Source: Ectocarpus siliculosus
Lineage: Eukaryota > Sar > Phaeophyceae > Ectocarpales > Ectocarpaceae
NCBI GenBank assembly: GCA_000310025.1
Contig: FN649743.1
Coordinates: 3,810,157-3,831,563, forward strand
Reading direction: 5' to 3'
Length of the DNA: 21,407 bases
Under the pieces are notes generated by a model. That model saw only the letters and a program-made list of their open reading frames with translations, had not been told where the DNA came from and did no database searches. The stretch's first letter is position 1; every line of letters starts with the position of its first letter. The position numbers and the translations under genes were made by a program. Positions 1-14,719 of this stretch are shown here, one piece after another.

Positions 1-7
1 TGGGGGT

Positions 8-38
<31 letters not shown>

Positions 39-43
39 GGGGG
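1..43. repeat. Homopolymer runs (T then G) at left edge
   Basis: Five G, eleven T (7-17) and then twenty-six G (18-43) occupy the very edge of the window. Runs this long are hard to sequence and often mark contig ends, so the exact length is unreliable. No telomere repeat unit is visible. Confidence 0.9.
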
Positions 44-541
44 AGGCAGCAGTGGGCAAGAGAACGACGCGGTAGGGAAGGTGCCTTGTGTAGGTAGGGT
101 GTGTTATTGTTGTTTCTGGGATGCATTGTGTTCGGTTGTGGGGATGAAATATGAGGAGAGGGTGCCATGAAGTGCTTTCACAGGCAAAACATTGTTTTGG
201 GGATTCTATCCGTAACCGGTGAAACACGTTACTAAAACACAGGTGAGAAAGCGCTTCAGCTGAGGACCATTCCCTTTCAAAAAATTTATAGCACTTTCAA
301 AAAAGAAGGGGCGACCCTGGGGTAACACAATCTCACAAAGAATGTTGGTTGGATACTACCTTGGGAGGCGGTCCCTTCCCACATAGCGGTAAAAGAAGCG
401 CAAGTCGACGTGCCTGCGATGGAAATCTATCTGGCTTCACCGCAAGGATGTGTAAGCTAGCTCTAGTGCGATAGACTGCACCTATCAACACGAGTATGAA
501 CGAAAATCTTGTGATCGAAGCACCTAGTCGGCACGGAGGTC
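44..541. other. Non-coding stretch, nothing recognised
   Basis: I see no convincing coding region, RNA gene or repeat here. A short open frame on the minus strand (333-608) has no recognisable features and no splice context. Confidence 0.5.
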
Positions 542-1486
542 TTATGTAGGTTGTTCCAAAAAGTCTAGAACGTGAAACACACAAAGATAGAACTGGCGCA
601 CGGTCCACCCAACTATTTTCATCGAATTCGTTGGTTGCGCAGACGAAAGGTTAATATCATAGTCTACACATCCAAATTTCAGGCACGCACCGTGAGTCGT
701 CCTTCCAATGCGCGAAGGGTCGAACATAGAATCGATTTTGATGGTGATCAGAAGCAAAACGAAGTACAGCACGAAGGCGACTGCCGTAGCGATAAGGTAG
801 TGCATCCCAGCCTCGAAGTGTTGGGTAGTTTTGAACTCGAAGTCGCGAGGGCCGATCGCCGTAGTACCGATCTTGGCAGGTCCGGTCTTGATTGGACCGC
901 TCTTGGTAGGACCGCTCCTGGTAGGACTACTCTTGGTAGGACCGCTCCTAGTAGGACCGCTCTTTGTAGGGCCGCTTTTGGTAGGACTGCTTTCGGTAGG
1001 ACCGGTCTTGGTAGGACCGGTCTTGGTAGGACCGGTCTTGGTAGGACCGGTCTTGGTAGAGCCGCTCTTGGTAGGACCGCTCTTGGTAGGACCGCTCTTG
1101 GTAGGACCGCTCTTGGTAGGACCGCTCTTGGTAGGGCCGCTCTTAGTAGGACCACTCTTGGTAGGACCGCTCTTGATAGGACCGCTCTCGGTAGGACCGC
1201 TCTTGGTAGGACCGCTCTTGGTAGGACCGCTCTTGGTAGGACCGCTCTTGGTAGGACCGCTCTTGGTAGGACCGCTCTTGGTCGGGCTGCTCTTGGTAGG
1301 ACTGCTCTTGGTAGAGCCGGTCTTGGTAGAACCGGCCTTGGTAGTACCGGTCTTGGCTGGATCGACCTCGCTCTGCCCAATGTTGAAGGGGCAGCACGTA
1401 CCATCCTCCAGGCTTCCAAGTCGTTGTTCGTCGCAGGCAAAGCGTCCGGTGTTGCGAATGAACATTGTGCATGTAGATGGGGACAT
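542..1486 (-). CDS. Possible membrane protein with TKSGP pentapeptide stalk
   Basis: I do not recognise a family. The frame gives 314 residues on the minus strand. Residues 1-45 contain four Cys, including a DGTCCPF motif near residues 28-34. A stalk of Thr-Lys-Ser/Thr-Gly-Pro pentapeptides follows, from the 15-bp array. From about residue 228 comes one strong hydrophobic helix of about 22 residues (HYLIATAVAFVLYFVLLLIT) followed by KID, then a short tail. The layout looks like a repetitive stalk anchored by one membrane helix. Against it: the 15-bp units are open in several frames on both strands, a TGA lies directly before the first ATG, and there is no signal peptide at that ATG. If the gene is real, this may be one exon of a larger gene. 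A donor-like CACG/GTGCGT lies in the tail (near 692), so the final 40 residues may be intron. The helix and the unbroken phase of the array are the best support. Confidence 0.35.
   Translation of the reverse strand: MSPSTCTMFIRNTGRFACDEQRLGSLEDGTCCPFNIGQSEVDPAKTGTTKAGSTKTGSTKSSPTKSSPTKSGPTKSGPTKSGPTKSGPTKSGPTKSGPTESGPIKSGPTKSGPTKSGPTKSGPTKSGPTKSGPTKSGPTKSGSTKTGPTKTGPTKTGPTKTGPTESSPTKSGPTKSGPTRSGPTKSSPTRSGPTKSGPIKTGPAKIGTTAIGPRDFEFKTTQHFEAGMHYLIATAVAFVLYFVLLLITIKIDSMFDPSRIGRTTHGACLKFGCVDYDINLSSAQPTNSMKIVGWTVRQFYLCVFHVLDFLEQPT
864..1358. repeat. Tandem array, 33 units of 15 bp
   Basis: The plus-strand consensus unit is GGACCGCTCTTGGTA. All 33 units are exactly 15 bp with only substitutions and no indels, so any frame is kept through the array. 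Units differ in sub-blocks (for example four consecutive GGACCGGTCTTGGTA units around 999-1058), which indicates local duplications. On the minus strand one unit encodes Thr-Lys-Ser-Gly-Pro; on the plus strand it encodes Leu-Gly-Arg-Thr-Ala. Confidence 0.95.
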
Positions 1487-3526
1487 TCAGATGGCAATCG
1501 GCTAGCCACCTATTTTCCTTCCTGGCACCGTATACGGGTCACAGCACGGTTGAGGTGTTCTAGGGTAACTAAGTACGCCGTGACACGACCATAGCACCAA
1601 TGTATGGCGAGGTTGGAGATGCATGCCAAATGCAGTCACCCCTACAGTTCCGGTATGCATCCGAAAGCACGGCTCCCCGCAAACGTGAGCATGGTTTTGG
1701 ACACCTCAAGGCTCCTCACCATGGTTGCTGAGCACTAGCGGCATCGTCGGAATCCAGGAAAGCCTTGGCGCACCACCGCTTCTGTTCGGGGCTCATATTG
1801 TGGGTCTGCACCAGGTAGTGGAACATCTCATGGAAGAGGGTCATTCTGAAATAGGCAACAAGGGGTGCGTCGTGTCGCAGATACGGCGGTTCGAACCTGT
1901 GAGCCTTGATGGAGTTTCAGCTAAAAAGGGGCACCACGCCCGTAAGCATTTAGCATAGGTTGCTGCTGTTGTGGGCCTCAGTACCCCGTAGGGCGAGGGT
2001 CTTGGCGTATCCTGCTTCTGACACGAAGCACGGGGGGGACAGAAGAAAGTAATTCTGCAACCTAACGTCTCCATTCTTCAAATATCTATCGCAGTGTGAC
2101 TTTCTTTTTCCACCCGGGCCTTCGGCCGAACAGTACAAGCACCGGCGTGGGTGATGTTTCGTTTCATCTACTTGCGCCGGAATACAACGACTCGGTACAT
2201 GATTGATGTGCCAGCCAGGGTCAATAGGTTTTTGATTCGGTTGCCCTCCATATTCCTTCTGCGATGCGTGCCTTGAGTGTGTAACGCGATACGGGGTAAG
2301 CTGCGGTTCAACTTTATGAATACATACATGCGACAATACCACACTGCCGTTCACCTTTGTTAGTGAATACTGACGCCACTATCATTACTCCATTGCGATT
2401 TTTTCACTCGGTAGAGAGGAAAACCCACGGACTAAAAAAACGATTTACCATCCAACCCTTCAGATTTAGCGACGCAGTGCAAGCAACCAACGAGAAAACA
2501 CGCACGACAGTCCAACTCCTTCAGCCCAGAGCCCAAATTACTGGACAGGAAACTAAGAAAATAGAACTAAGCGGCAACCCTGCAGTGAGACTGAGAGTCT
2601 TCAACTTTTAAAAAAGTGAGCGATTCTACGATCTTCTTAGACCCGGGAGATATCAGACATGCTCCCAAGGAAGGAACGGGACTGTATGAATAGTAGTACA
2701 CATTTTTTTTGTGGATAGAAAAAGCAATGCACACCACCCAATGTGCCTGCCACTGGAGAAGATATGAAAGAAGGAAAGCGGGAACACGACAGTGTTGGGG
2801 GAGGGATACAGTCCCTCGTGCCCTTCTGCAGCAGTAACACCAAGGATACTGTTTGCGGCCGTGTTTTAAGTGGGAACTAGCCTCTTCTCGCCACAGCTAC
2901 GCACACAGGATCTCAAGAATAATGCAAGCCGGGAAGCTGTCAGAGCCATGAAAACAGGAATTTCCGGGCACTTAAGAAGCATGTCTTTCCGAGGACATTT
3001 TCACACACACGTGAGGACCTAGAGAGCAGGTCGACTTATCACGGAGTCGTGCGGGGTTGGTGAGCTGTTTCCATCATGGAATTACGTGCGTGTGGAGCCG
3101 GTAAATCAAATCTTTGTGATATGAGCTTTCCGACTGGGAAGAAGTCGCCGGTGTCACGACTACGATCTGAATCTTATCGTAATCCCCGAAAATCCTCGAA
3201 CGATCTCTTGCTGTTCGTCTGGGCAGAAGCGCTGGACATATCCTAGAAGCACACTAGCCAAGTAGATAAATGCATATATATTCTGTTTCACCTGTCCTCG
3301 GCCTACGGCATACAGGATTTCGCGCAGGCGCGCTATGTGCATGCGTGTTGTTGGTGGGTGGTGTACTGTTTGTACTGGACACCTAAATGTGGACTCTTCG
3401 GGGACACAGCACCATTGCATTTTTTTTCCCCACCTCAATCGCCCTAGGCTTCGCTATGTGAAACGCACGTGAGAACCCTTGGTCAATCATTCTTGGGTGA
3501 GGTGGTACGCTGTGTGATACCTGGTA
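1487..3526. other. Gene-poor stretch of about 2 kb
   Basis: No gene can be supported. The only frame with any family-like pattern is on the minus strand around 2050-2200: a His-His, RRCLYC, Lys-rich, SHC arrangement that weakly recalls the cysteine-rich tail of piggyBac-type transposases. It has no identifiable catalytic domain next to it. The remaining open frames look like chance. No tRNA or long inverted repeat was seen. Confidence 0.45.
1950..2354 (-). pseudogene. Possible Cys/His-rich transposase-tail relic
   Basis: The 134-codon minus-strand frame contains HHPRRCLYCSAEG followed by GGKRKSHCDRY. A CxxC pair next to basic residues and then another Cys is the general look of the C-terminal zinc-binding region of piggyBac-family transposases. 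That family expects further CxxC and CxxH pairs, which are not in this frame, and no DDD catalytic core is visible nearby. It may be a decayed copy or coincidence. Confidence 0.15.
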
Positions 3527-3757
3527 ATGGAAAATTTGCTGACTTGGCTTCAGTGTGAAACGTTTCCCCACGTGTTTTTGGGAACACTATTCATACTGAA
3601 GCCAAGTCACCCTTTGTCTGGCAAGGGGCTCGACACTCTCCCATTTCTATGGAGGGACTGTAGCCCCTCGGCGAATGGCTTCACGACAATGTTTGGGCTA
3701 TTTTTTTAGGAGGGACTACATACTATTGTAGGAGGGATAAGGCGTCGCGGCGGTCGT
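3527..3757 (+). repeat. Dispersed hairpin repeat, copy A
   Basis: This segment is homologous to 16127-16337. A 15-bp identical block (TCATACTGAAGCCAA, 3591-3605) and a 17/20 match at the distal end (3721-3740 against 16300-16319) occur in the same order and at similar spacing. Copy A contains a perfect 14-bp inverted repeat: GACTTGGCTTCAGT at 3541-3554 and its complement at 3595-3608. A smaller inner stem (TTCCC at 3564-3568 with GGGAA at 3580-3584) sits inside it. It ends shortly before the TA insertion site of the neighbouring transposon. It could be a MITE or a fragment of a larger element; no coding sequence is evident. Confidence 0.7.
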
Positions 3758-3775
3758 AGTTCAATAGAAGGTGCA

Positions 3776-3802
3776 TACAGTAGTGGTCCCGATATAGTGG
3801 CA
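3776..3802 (+). repeat. Left TA target site and terminal inverted repeat
   Basis: TA at 3776-3777 is the target duplication. The 25-bp inverted repeat follows directly and differs from the complement of the right end only at one position (A against G in ATATAGTGG / ATATGGTGG). Confidence 0.9.
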
Positions 3803-3940
3803 CCCCGAATAGTGATATGCCCTGAATAGTGGCATCAAAATAACTTGTCACAATCTCAACCCGACATAGTGGCTATTGAGGACGTGGTCCTCAACGTGGT
3901 CCTCAATAGTGGCATTTTGGGCATCTCACCCCCCCAATAG

Positions 3941-4255
3941 TGGCAATTCAATACGCCGGAGCCTCCCTGTTCTTCACCGCAAGCTCTGTCCGAAGACGCA
4001 AGGGAGATTTTTTTGTTGAAGGTCGGCAACATGTACGTCAAAGAGGACACCTTTTCTGACGACGAGGTAGAGCTAGACAACATCGAAGATTCTGAGAGTG
4101 AGGGAGGTGGAGGGACGAAGGCGCCCCCATCGTTCGCGGAACTGTCTGGGTTTTCTGGTCCTCTAGAAGAGTACGCGGAGTCCTTTGGCATTGGCGAGGC
4201 CGGGCATTTCCTCCGTAAAGCAAAGATGGCATTCTTCGCAGCACATGCCGCCTAG
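3941..4255 (+). pseudogene. C-terminal remnant of transposase
   Basis: The frame is open for 104 codons from just after a TAG at 3938 to a TAG at 4253. The first in-frame ATG is at 4031, inside the frame, so the start is missing rather than internal. The product is strongly acidic in its middle (KEDTFSDDEVELDN, then Asp/Ser/Glu-rich), then glycine-rich, then ends in a basic and Ala-rich tail. Acidic tails of this type are common after the catalytic domain of pogo/Tigger (DDE_1) transposases. No DDE motif remains. The AATAAA 215 bases downstream fits the 3' end of the lost gene. The assignment comes from position within the element, not from a recognised domain. Confidence 0.5.
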
Positions 4256-4469
4256 ACCGGCACGGCAGGCACGGCAGCTGGACATCAGAGCGTTTGCCCA
4301 GAGATAGTGTAGTAGTATTGGTCGGTTGAGGCCTACAGGTGCGCCGGAGTGGGGAGTGTCGGCGTTTTCAACTTGGTTGCTCCAGTTGGTTTCGCGTGCA
4401 TTGATGTTTTCAACATGTGTGTTTTGCTTGAGATGAACCCCATCATGCATAGCCAGTCAAGACAGAAAA

Positions 4470-4475
4470 AATAAA
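4470..4475 (+). terminator. AATAAA polyadenylation signal inside the transposon
   Basis: AATAAA lies within an A-rich run 215 bases after the transposase-remnant stop codon, on the same strand, as expected for its 3' end. Confidence 0.4.
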
Positions 4476-4766
4476 TGTCACTTTGTTTCTTGCAGTCTGC
4501 CTGCACACAAAAGTAGGGTGCGATCGCCGAAGGCCTCGTTGTCACAAGGACGATCAAGTCGTGATGGGCAGACACCTGCGTTTCACGCGGACACTGGTGC
4601 ACACAACAAAGAGGGACTCTAGATACATACACAACACATGAGAGTGAAGATCCAAGGAACAACTGTCCGTAGCGTAAGCATCAAAGCTTATTCTCCGATA
4701 TAGTGGCAACTATCTCGAATAGTGGCATTGGCCTGAATAGTGGCATGTTTTTCTCTTACCACTACA

Positions 4767-4793
4767 TGCCACCATATCGGGACCACTACTGTA
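4767..4793 (-). repeat. Right terminal inverted repeat and TA target site
   Basis: This is the mirror of the left end, reading TGCCACCATATCGGGACC into the flanking TA at 4792-4793. High identity between the ends suggests fairly recent mobilisation or gene conversion. Confidence 0.9.
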
Positions 4794-5955
4794 ATATCCG
4801 CCGCAATACTATTCCAAATATCTAACAAACCAGCAAGCTGTCAATAGACACTGCGCCGTGTCCCCTGTGAAGGATACATTTTACATTACACGACACAACG
4901 GAGGGATTCTCCCCGATATTTTGTCGTTGACCCAGTAGAGAACTACAGGGGATCGTGCATTGTAAAATGTAAGTTACCTATACAGATGTTTTTGTACTTC
5001 GCACCAGCTGGCATCACTGATCTAAATCATCAATGTATAGACATAAAAAGACTCGAAATAAGTCCAGTACCCAGCCGGTTTTCCTCCACTCACTGAAAAG
5101 ACTCCACCACATCCCGTGTATTTTTATCTCGAATGGGTGGTATTTCTGTGTGTGTATTTCTGTGTGTATTTATTATATTTTTCCTTGATCCGCCGAAAAG
5201 AGTCGCGGGGACGAACATGGTGAAACTAATAGTGACAAACCCAATGGAGCAAAGAGAAGGATACAGCACAGTTTGTAACCCAGTGCAGGGGCAACGTGCT
5301 AGCGCAGAGCAAGCAGATAAGGTTCTATTCATATGGCTCTATGGTTTTGCGTCTTCTCCTTTGCTGAAAATCTGGAGAGAGACACTTTGTCAACCTCCTC
5401 CGCGTCCTCCTTGCCCACATGTGTTGGATGTGTTCCCCGATAAATGCGTGAGACCGACGTCGTATCAGCCCAACATTGGATTGTTGGGAACAAAGTAAAA
5501 GGAGACTCTTTGAGCAATAAAATACGTCGTGCCCAACCCTCCATTGATCAGCAGGGAAGCGTCGAAGGTAATGGGGCTACACCCTCCCGTCGGACAAGCC
5601 CCCCGTTTTGGTGTTGGTTCCCGTCTTCACACCTTCGCATCCTCAACCATTGTTGCGCCTGGCTGGCTGCAACTTGGTGAAAGTGGGAGGGTGTCAAAAT
5701 AACACCAGAGCCAGAGCGACCCGTTCGAGATACAGTAGTGCCCCGACCGACGGGACGTGTTGGAGTCGTTTCAGCGGGGGAGACAATTGCGAGATGCCGG
5801 ACGTGGTCTGTCAAGCTCTGGACTACAGCAATACCAGCCGGCACTCAAACAGTCACTGCTGTTTGTCACTGTTTATCCTATGTATGCTATATTTTCAGAC
5901 ACCTGAAGTAAACATCCTATAGAACCTCCCTTGCACTGCTTGCAAGGTAAGGTTA
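4794..5955. other. Intergenic stretch with small repeats
   Basis: No gene is supported. An 11-bp inverted repeat (TACATTTTACA at 4875-4885, complement at 4961-4971) could form a weak stem. A T/G-rich block at 5127-5188 is related to 6709-6765. Open frames here lack domain signals. Confidence 0.45.
5127..5188 (+). repeat. T/G-rich dispersed repeat, copy 1
   Basis: It begins TCTCGAATGGGTGG, runs through TTTCTGTGTG stretches and ends ATATTTTTCCTTGAT. The block at 6709-6765 has the same beginning and end with a shorter middle. The match is interrupted and partly low-complexity, so homology is likely but not certain. Confidence 0.45.
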
Positions 5956-5961
5956 GCCTTG

Positions 5962-6314
5962 TCAGGCACGCCAAAAACAAATGGGGTCAGGCAAGTCAGA
6001 CAAAATGCCAGGCATTCGCCTCACAGCAGTAGATCGCATGCATGCCTGAGATGCCTGATATCTGAAGTAATATTTTCAGTTATTTTCCCAAGCATATGGC
6101 ATGTAGCGAAGTATGCATAGCGACGGGTCGTACTGGGCTTATCGTCGTGTTTTCTCCATGCGCTGCCTGGAGCTGCGTGGAATTATGTTGTTGCAGTCAG
6201 GCAACAGAACATCGTCTCAGGCATACCTCTGCTAGAATTGCCCTCCTCTCAGGCAGGAAGTCAGGCATGCCTGGTAGGGTTGAGAAAAGGTGCTCTCAGC
6301 CAAAACCTCAGGCA
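5962..6314. repeat. Cluster of TCAGGCA heptamers
   Basis: Exact TCAGGCA occurs at 5962, 5987, 6197, 6217, 6249, 6261 and 6308, and its complement TGCCTGA at 6043 and 6052. That is nine in about 350 bases, where chance predicts far below one. Near matches (CCAGGCA at 6008, TGCCTGG at 6268) add to it. Spacing is irregular, so this is not a tandem repeat with a fixed unit. It could be a binding-site cluster or a decayed array. Confidence 0.7.
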
Positions 6315-6401
6315 CGTCTGATCGGGCTGGAGCGTACCTGCAAGTCTCCGCTGGGTGCGTCAATAGGGTGCCGGGTTGAAACTCTCCGCTACTGTCTTCA
6401 T

Positions 6402-6409
6402 TGACGTCA
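6402..6409. promoter_or_regulatory. TGACGTCA palindrome (bZIP/CRE-type site)
   Basis: This is a perfect 8-bp cAMP-response-element type palindrome, the classic bZIP target. A second perfect copy lies at 6944-6951. Both are upstream of the next gene, by about 1.4 and 0.9 kb. Function is inferred from the motif alone. Confidence 0.25.
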
Positions 6410-6708
6410 CAAAAAGTACACCTAAAGGTGTGCAACTGGCGCCATATTGACCTGCTGGGTACTTCGTAGATTGTAGGGCGGACCATACACGATGCATACA
6501 TACATAAGAAGAATCACTATGTAGGAAAATGATGAAAATATTTATTCGGCCCTCTGCCCTCTGAACTCATGAATTCATCGCTACTCTTCCCGGACGCTTT
6601 CTGTAGAAGCTACACTATTTGTTGTGTTCTGAACAAAAACAAAAGTTGTTCTTGAAAACCGTGACCATCCCCGGTCGACAATAATGTGGTTGGTTATGCA
6701 TATGTATG

Positions 6709-6765
6709 TCTCGAAATGGGTGGGTAGTCTTTCTGTGTTTGTTTGTATATATTTTTCCTAATGAT
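6709..6765 (+). repeat. T/G-rich dispersed repeat, copy 2
   Basis: It starts TCTCGAAATGGGTGGG and ends ATATTTTTCCTAATGAT, matching the block at 5127-5188 with a shorter TCTGTG middle. Confidence 0.45.
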
Positions 6766-6943
6766 AATTATGTGCAGACCCGGTTGTAACGAATTTGGCC
6801 GGCGCAAATTACAAATTACCGATGACGTTCTTGAGATAAAGTGATGAGCGTAGTGTCTCCCGGACATGTTTTTTTTTTTTTTGTAAATGTGACCCATTGT
6901 CCCATTGTGATGTGACCGCTTTTGTGAAAGAAGCCTATCACCA

Positions 6944-6951
6944 TGACGTCA
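6944..6951. promoter_or_regulatory. Second TGACGTCA palindrome
   Basis: Perfect copy of the same palindrome, about 880 bases before the RNF113A-like start codon. Confidence 0.25.
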
Positions 6952-7829
6952 TTTGCGACATCCGATCTATATGCGTGATGAGAATGAGGGCTGAGGAACT
7001 CGAAGTGTACCTGGCACCACGTTTACGTACAACTTTGTTAGTGTTAAGTTCTTGGATGATTTCAACGACTGGGTTGCGGCATGTCGTAGTCGCCGTGGAG
7101 GGCAGCAGCAACAACAGGTAGCTGGCATATTTTATAGAACGAAGTGGGATGTGCGGAGTATCTCAAGTTGCAAGAAGACAAGACGAAAAATATTATTATT
7201 GCACTTGCTGCAGCACAACATGACACACCTTGCCGGGGCGCACGAGTAGAAGGTCTTGTGACAGCTGGAGGCTTGTGGAGAGGAAAGCCGTGCGTTCTCC
7301 CTGCACGTGATGCCAGTTTGCTTCAAGTCCTATCGGAGATCGCTATGTAGACCGCAAAAGGCTGGATTCGATGTGAGCTGCTTGAAGGCTGGTGGTTCGT
7401 TCGCGCATGTACTGCTGCTTGCTGTACTCAAACCGAATGCACTCTTCACAAGATATGTTTTCTCTCTCAGTCTCAAGGTTACGTACGTATACGCGGGTTT
7501 ACAGTTTACAGACATTGAGGGGCAAGTTGGGATGGGAGACCGTTCACAGGTGGAACGGGCGGGGCGTGTCCAAATAGTGCAACGTAGGGAACAGAGAAAA
7601 GGTTGCATGAGCGAGAACTCAAAATGGCCGGGTTACCGTGATTACCCCGCCCTGCGAGCTCGTACCTCCGAAAAGTCACGAAAACCATACGGGGTACCAC
7701 CTGATTTCATACCTCACACGACGTGGCCCCTCGCCGTGTACATTGATTGTGAACTGCACAAGCAGTGCAAGTGTGCTGTGCCAGCCAGCTCTTATCCCAC
7801 AACGAAAGCGACCCACCCCAGCGCCTGTA

Positions 7830-13443
<5,614 letters not shown>

Positions 13444-14719
13444 CGCGCCTCTAGACTTTAGTAGAGTGTTTGTATTTTTGTAGAAAATATGCATGGTTCA
13501 CAGAAAGAGTTCCCGTTGGAGATATGTTGCCGAGAGGGGTGTGTTGAAGTCTTTGCAGTGAGCCGGCTGGATTTGCAGGAGGCAGGCTGGGCTCATTGAG
13601 AGATGATGCCTGTTGGGAGTAGGTCTATCACATAGAAATGGATGCTCAGCAGCAACCATGGAGGGTATTTAGCTTAGACTACATGTAGCGCAGATTTGAT
13701 CGAAGCGTAGCTGAGGTCGCTTCGAGAATTCTTGTAACCGGCATGGGGGCTTGGGGTTGCGTAGAGTATGCGGTTTAGTTGGTCCGGCCGAGAGAGTAAC
13801 ACCCATTGCAATACGTGAAGCACCGCTGTGCTGTTGAGAACGTTTTGACTGTTTTCGTAAAGCGAAAGATTTCGGTAAACCGAGGCATGGACTCGTGTGT
13901 TGAATGGTGTTTCGGTTTCTTGGTTCGCCCGGGCGGACACGTTGGCATGTGATCAGTTTGGGTGTGTTGGGGTTGGATTGCTTCCGTAATCTAATCGTTC
14001 GATTCGATCTGGTTCTTTTGCGAGCGACATCAGATGGCGCGTTGTCGGCCTGCTGGTGCCGTTACCGTAGCGTTACGCATGCAACTTCTCTTTCCTTTGG
14101 TTGGCACATGTTGCTGTGCTCGTCTACAGCTGCTAGGCCTGGAGATGTCGGGAACGTCTGGCAAATTGTTGCCGGTAAATATCAGTCCCTGTGCGCATGA
14201 CGCTGCTTTCACGGGACAAATGAATATCAAGTTTCGTGCCGTTGATGACCACCTTACGGGCTGCCGATGCCGACATGTTGACTCCCTGGCGTGCCGCATG
14301 TCATTTCGTCTTCTGTGAACGCGGTCGGCCGGACCTATTATAATGATATCTCATGATCGACACCGAATTTGCTTCGTTCGTCGTTGGGGTCTGCAGCTGT
14401 AGGCTTGTACAAAGTGCTACATGTTGTAGAAGTCTAGATTATCTGCAGTGTACAGACGACCACGCGCGAAGGCACGACAGCAGATTTGATGTGCTGGATG
14501 CACTGAAGGGGAAATTGTCCACCGCGTGCACATGGAGAGTCGGCACGGTGTTGCCCCAACTACCCCCTTTGTGTGTCGTAGTTCTCAGTGTCAGAGTGTC
14601 AGAGGCACACAGCACATGATCCACACATCCACACTCACAAGCACTAAATAAATCCTGGTCTAAGTTGGAAGCGACACGCTGCGAAGCTCGTTGTCAGTAA
14701 ACTCGATCGACTTCATGAG
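13444..14719. other. Intergenic region after RNF113A-like gene
   Basis: It must include the 3' untranslated region of the upstream gene, but no AATAAA lies within several hundred bases of its stop codon. An AATAAA-like TAAATAAAT occurs near 14645, rather far away. No gene or RNA is recognised. Confidence 0.45.

Larger units (their letters stand above)
3778..4791 (+). mobile_element. Pogo/Tigger-like DNA transposon, internally deleted
   Basis: The element is bounded by 25-bp terminal inverted repeats (3778-3802 and 4767-4791) that match at 24 of 25 positions. They begin CAGTAGTGGTCCCGATAT and are flanked by TA on both sides (3776-3777 and 4792-4793). Ends starting CAGT with a TA target duplication are typical of the pogo/Tigger branch of Tc1/mariner. 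Inside lie five exact AATAGTGGCA decamers (3825, 3905, 3936, 4718, 4736), all in the same orientation at both ends, and a GAGGAC/GTCCTC palindrome near 3879-3893. The interior keeps the end of a coding frame (3941-4255) and an AATAAA at 4470-4475. At 1014 bp it lacks the DNA-binding and catalytic parts a transposase of about 500 residues would need, so it is non-autonomous. Confidence 0.88.
6315..7829. other. Upstream region of the RNF113A-like gene
   Basis: No coding region can be supported here. The stretch contains two perfect TGACGTCA palindromes (6402-6409 and 6944-6951), the second T/G-rich repeat copy and a twelve-base T run near 6870. It should include the promoter and 5' untranslated region of the gene starting at 7830, but I see no clear TATA box and cannot place the transcription start. 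Confidence 0.4.

Noticed and set aside
864-1358. CRISPR-like array
   Set aside because: Units are directly adjacent with no spacers, and the genome is eukaryotic.
748-1509. Minus-strand Arg-Ala-Val-Leu-Pro repeat frame
   Set aside because: Same reason: a second frame of the array. The membrane-helix frame is the better candidate on that strand.
831-1594. Plus-strand open frames across the 15-bp array (Leu-Gly-Arg-Thr-Ala and Leu-Val-Gly-Pro-Leu repeats)
   Set aside because: The array is stop-free in several frames simply because its unit is a multiple of three without stops. The flanks of these frames show no domain, helix or splice support.
1880-1910. tRNA-type B box (GGTTCGAACC) near 1887
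   Set aside because: The flanking bases do not form a T-arm on either strand, and no A box or acceptor stem lies at the right distance.
14337-14351. TATTATAATGATATC resembling a bacterial -10 element
   Set aside because: The window is clearly eukaryotic nuclear DNA, and no paired -35 or bacterial gene is present.
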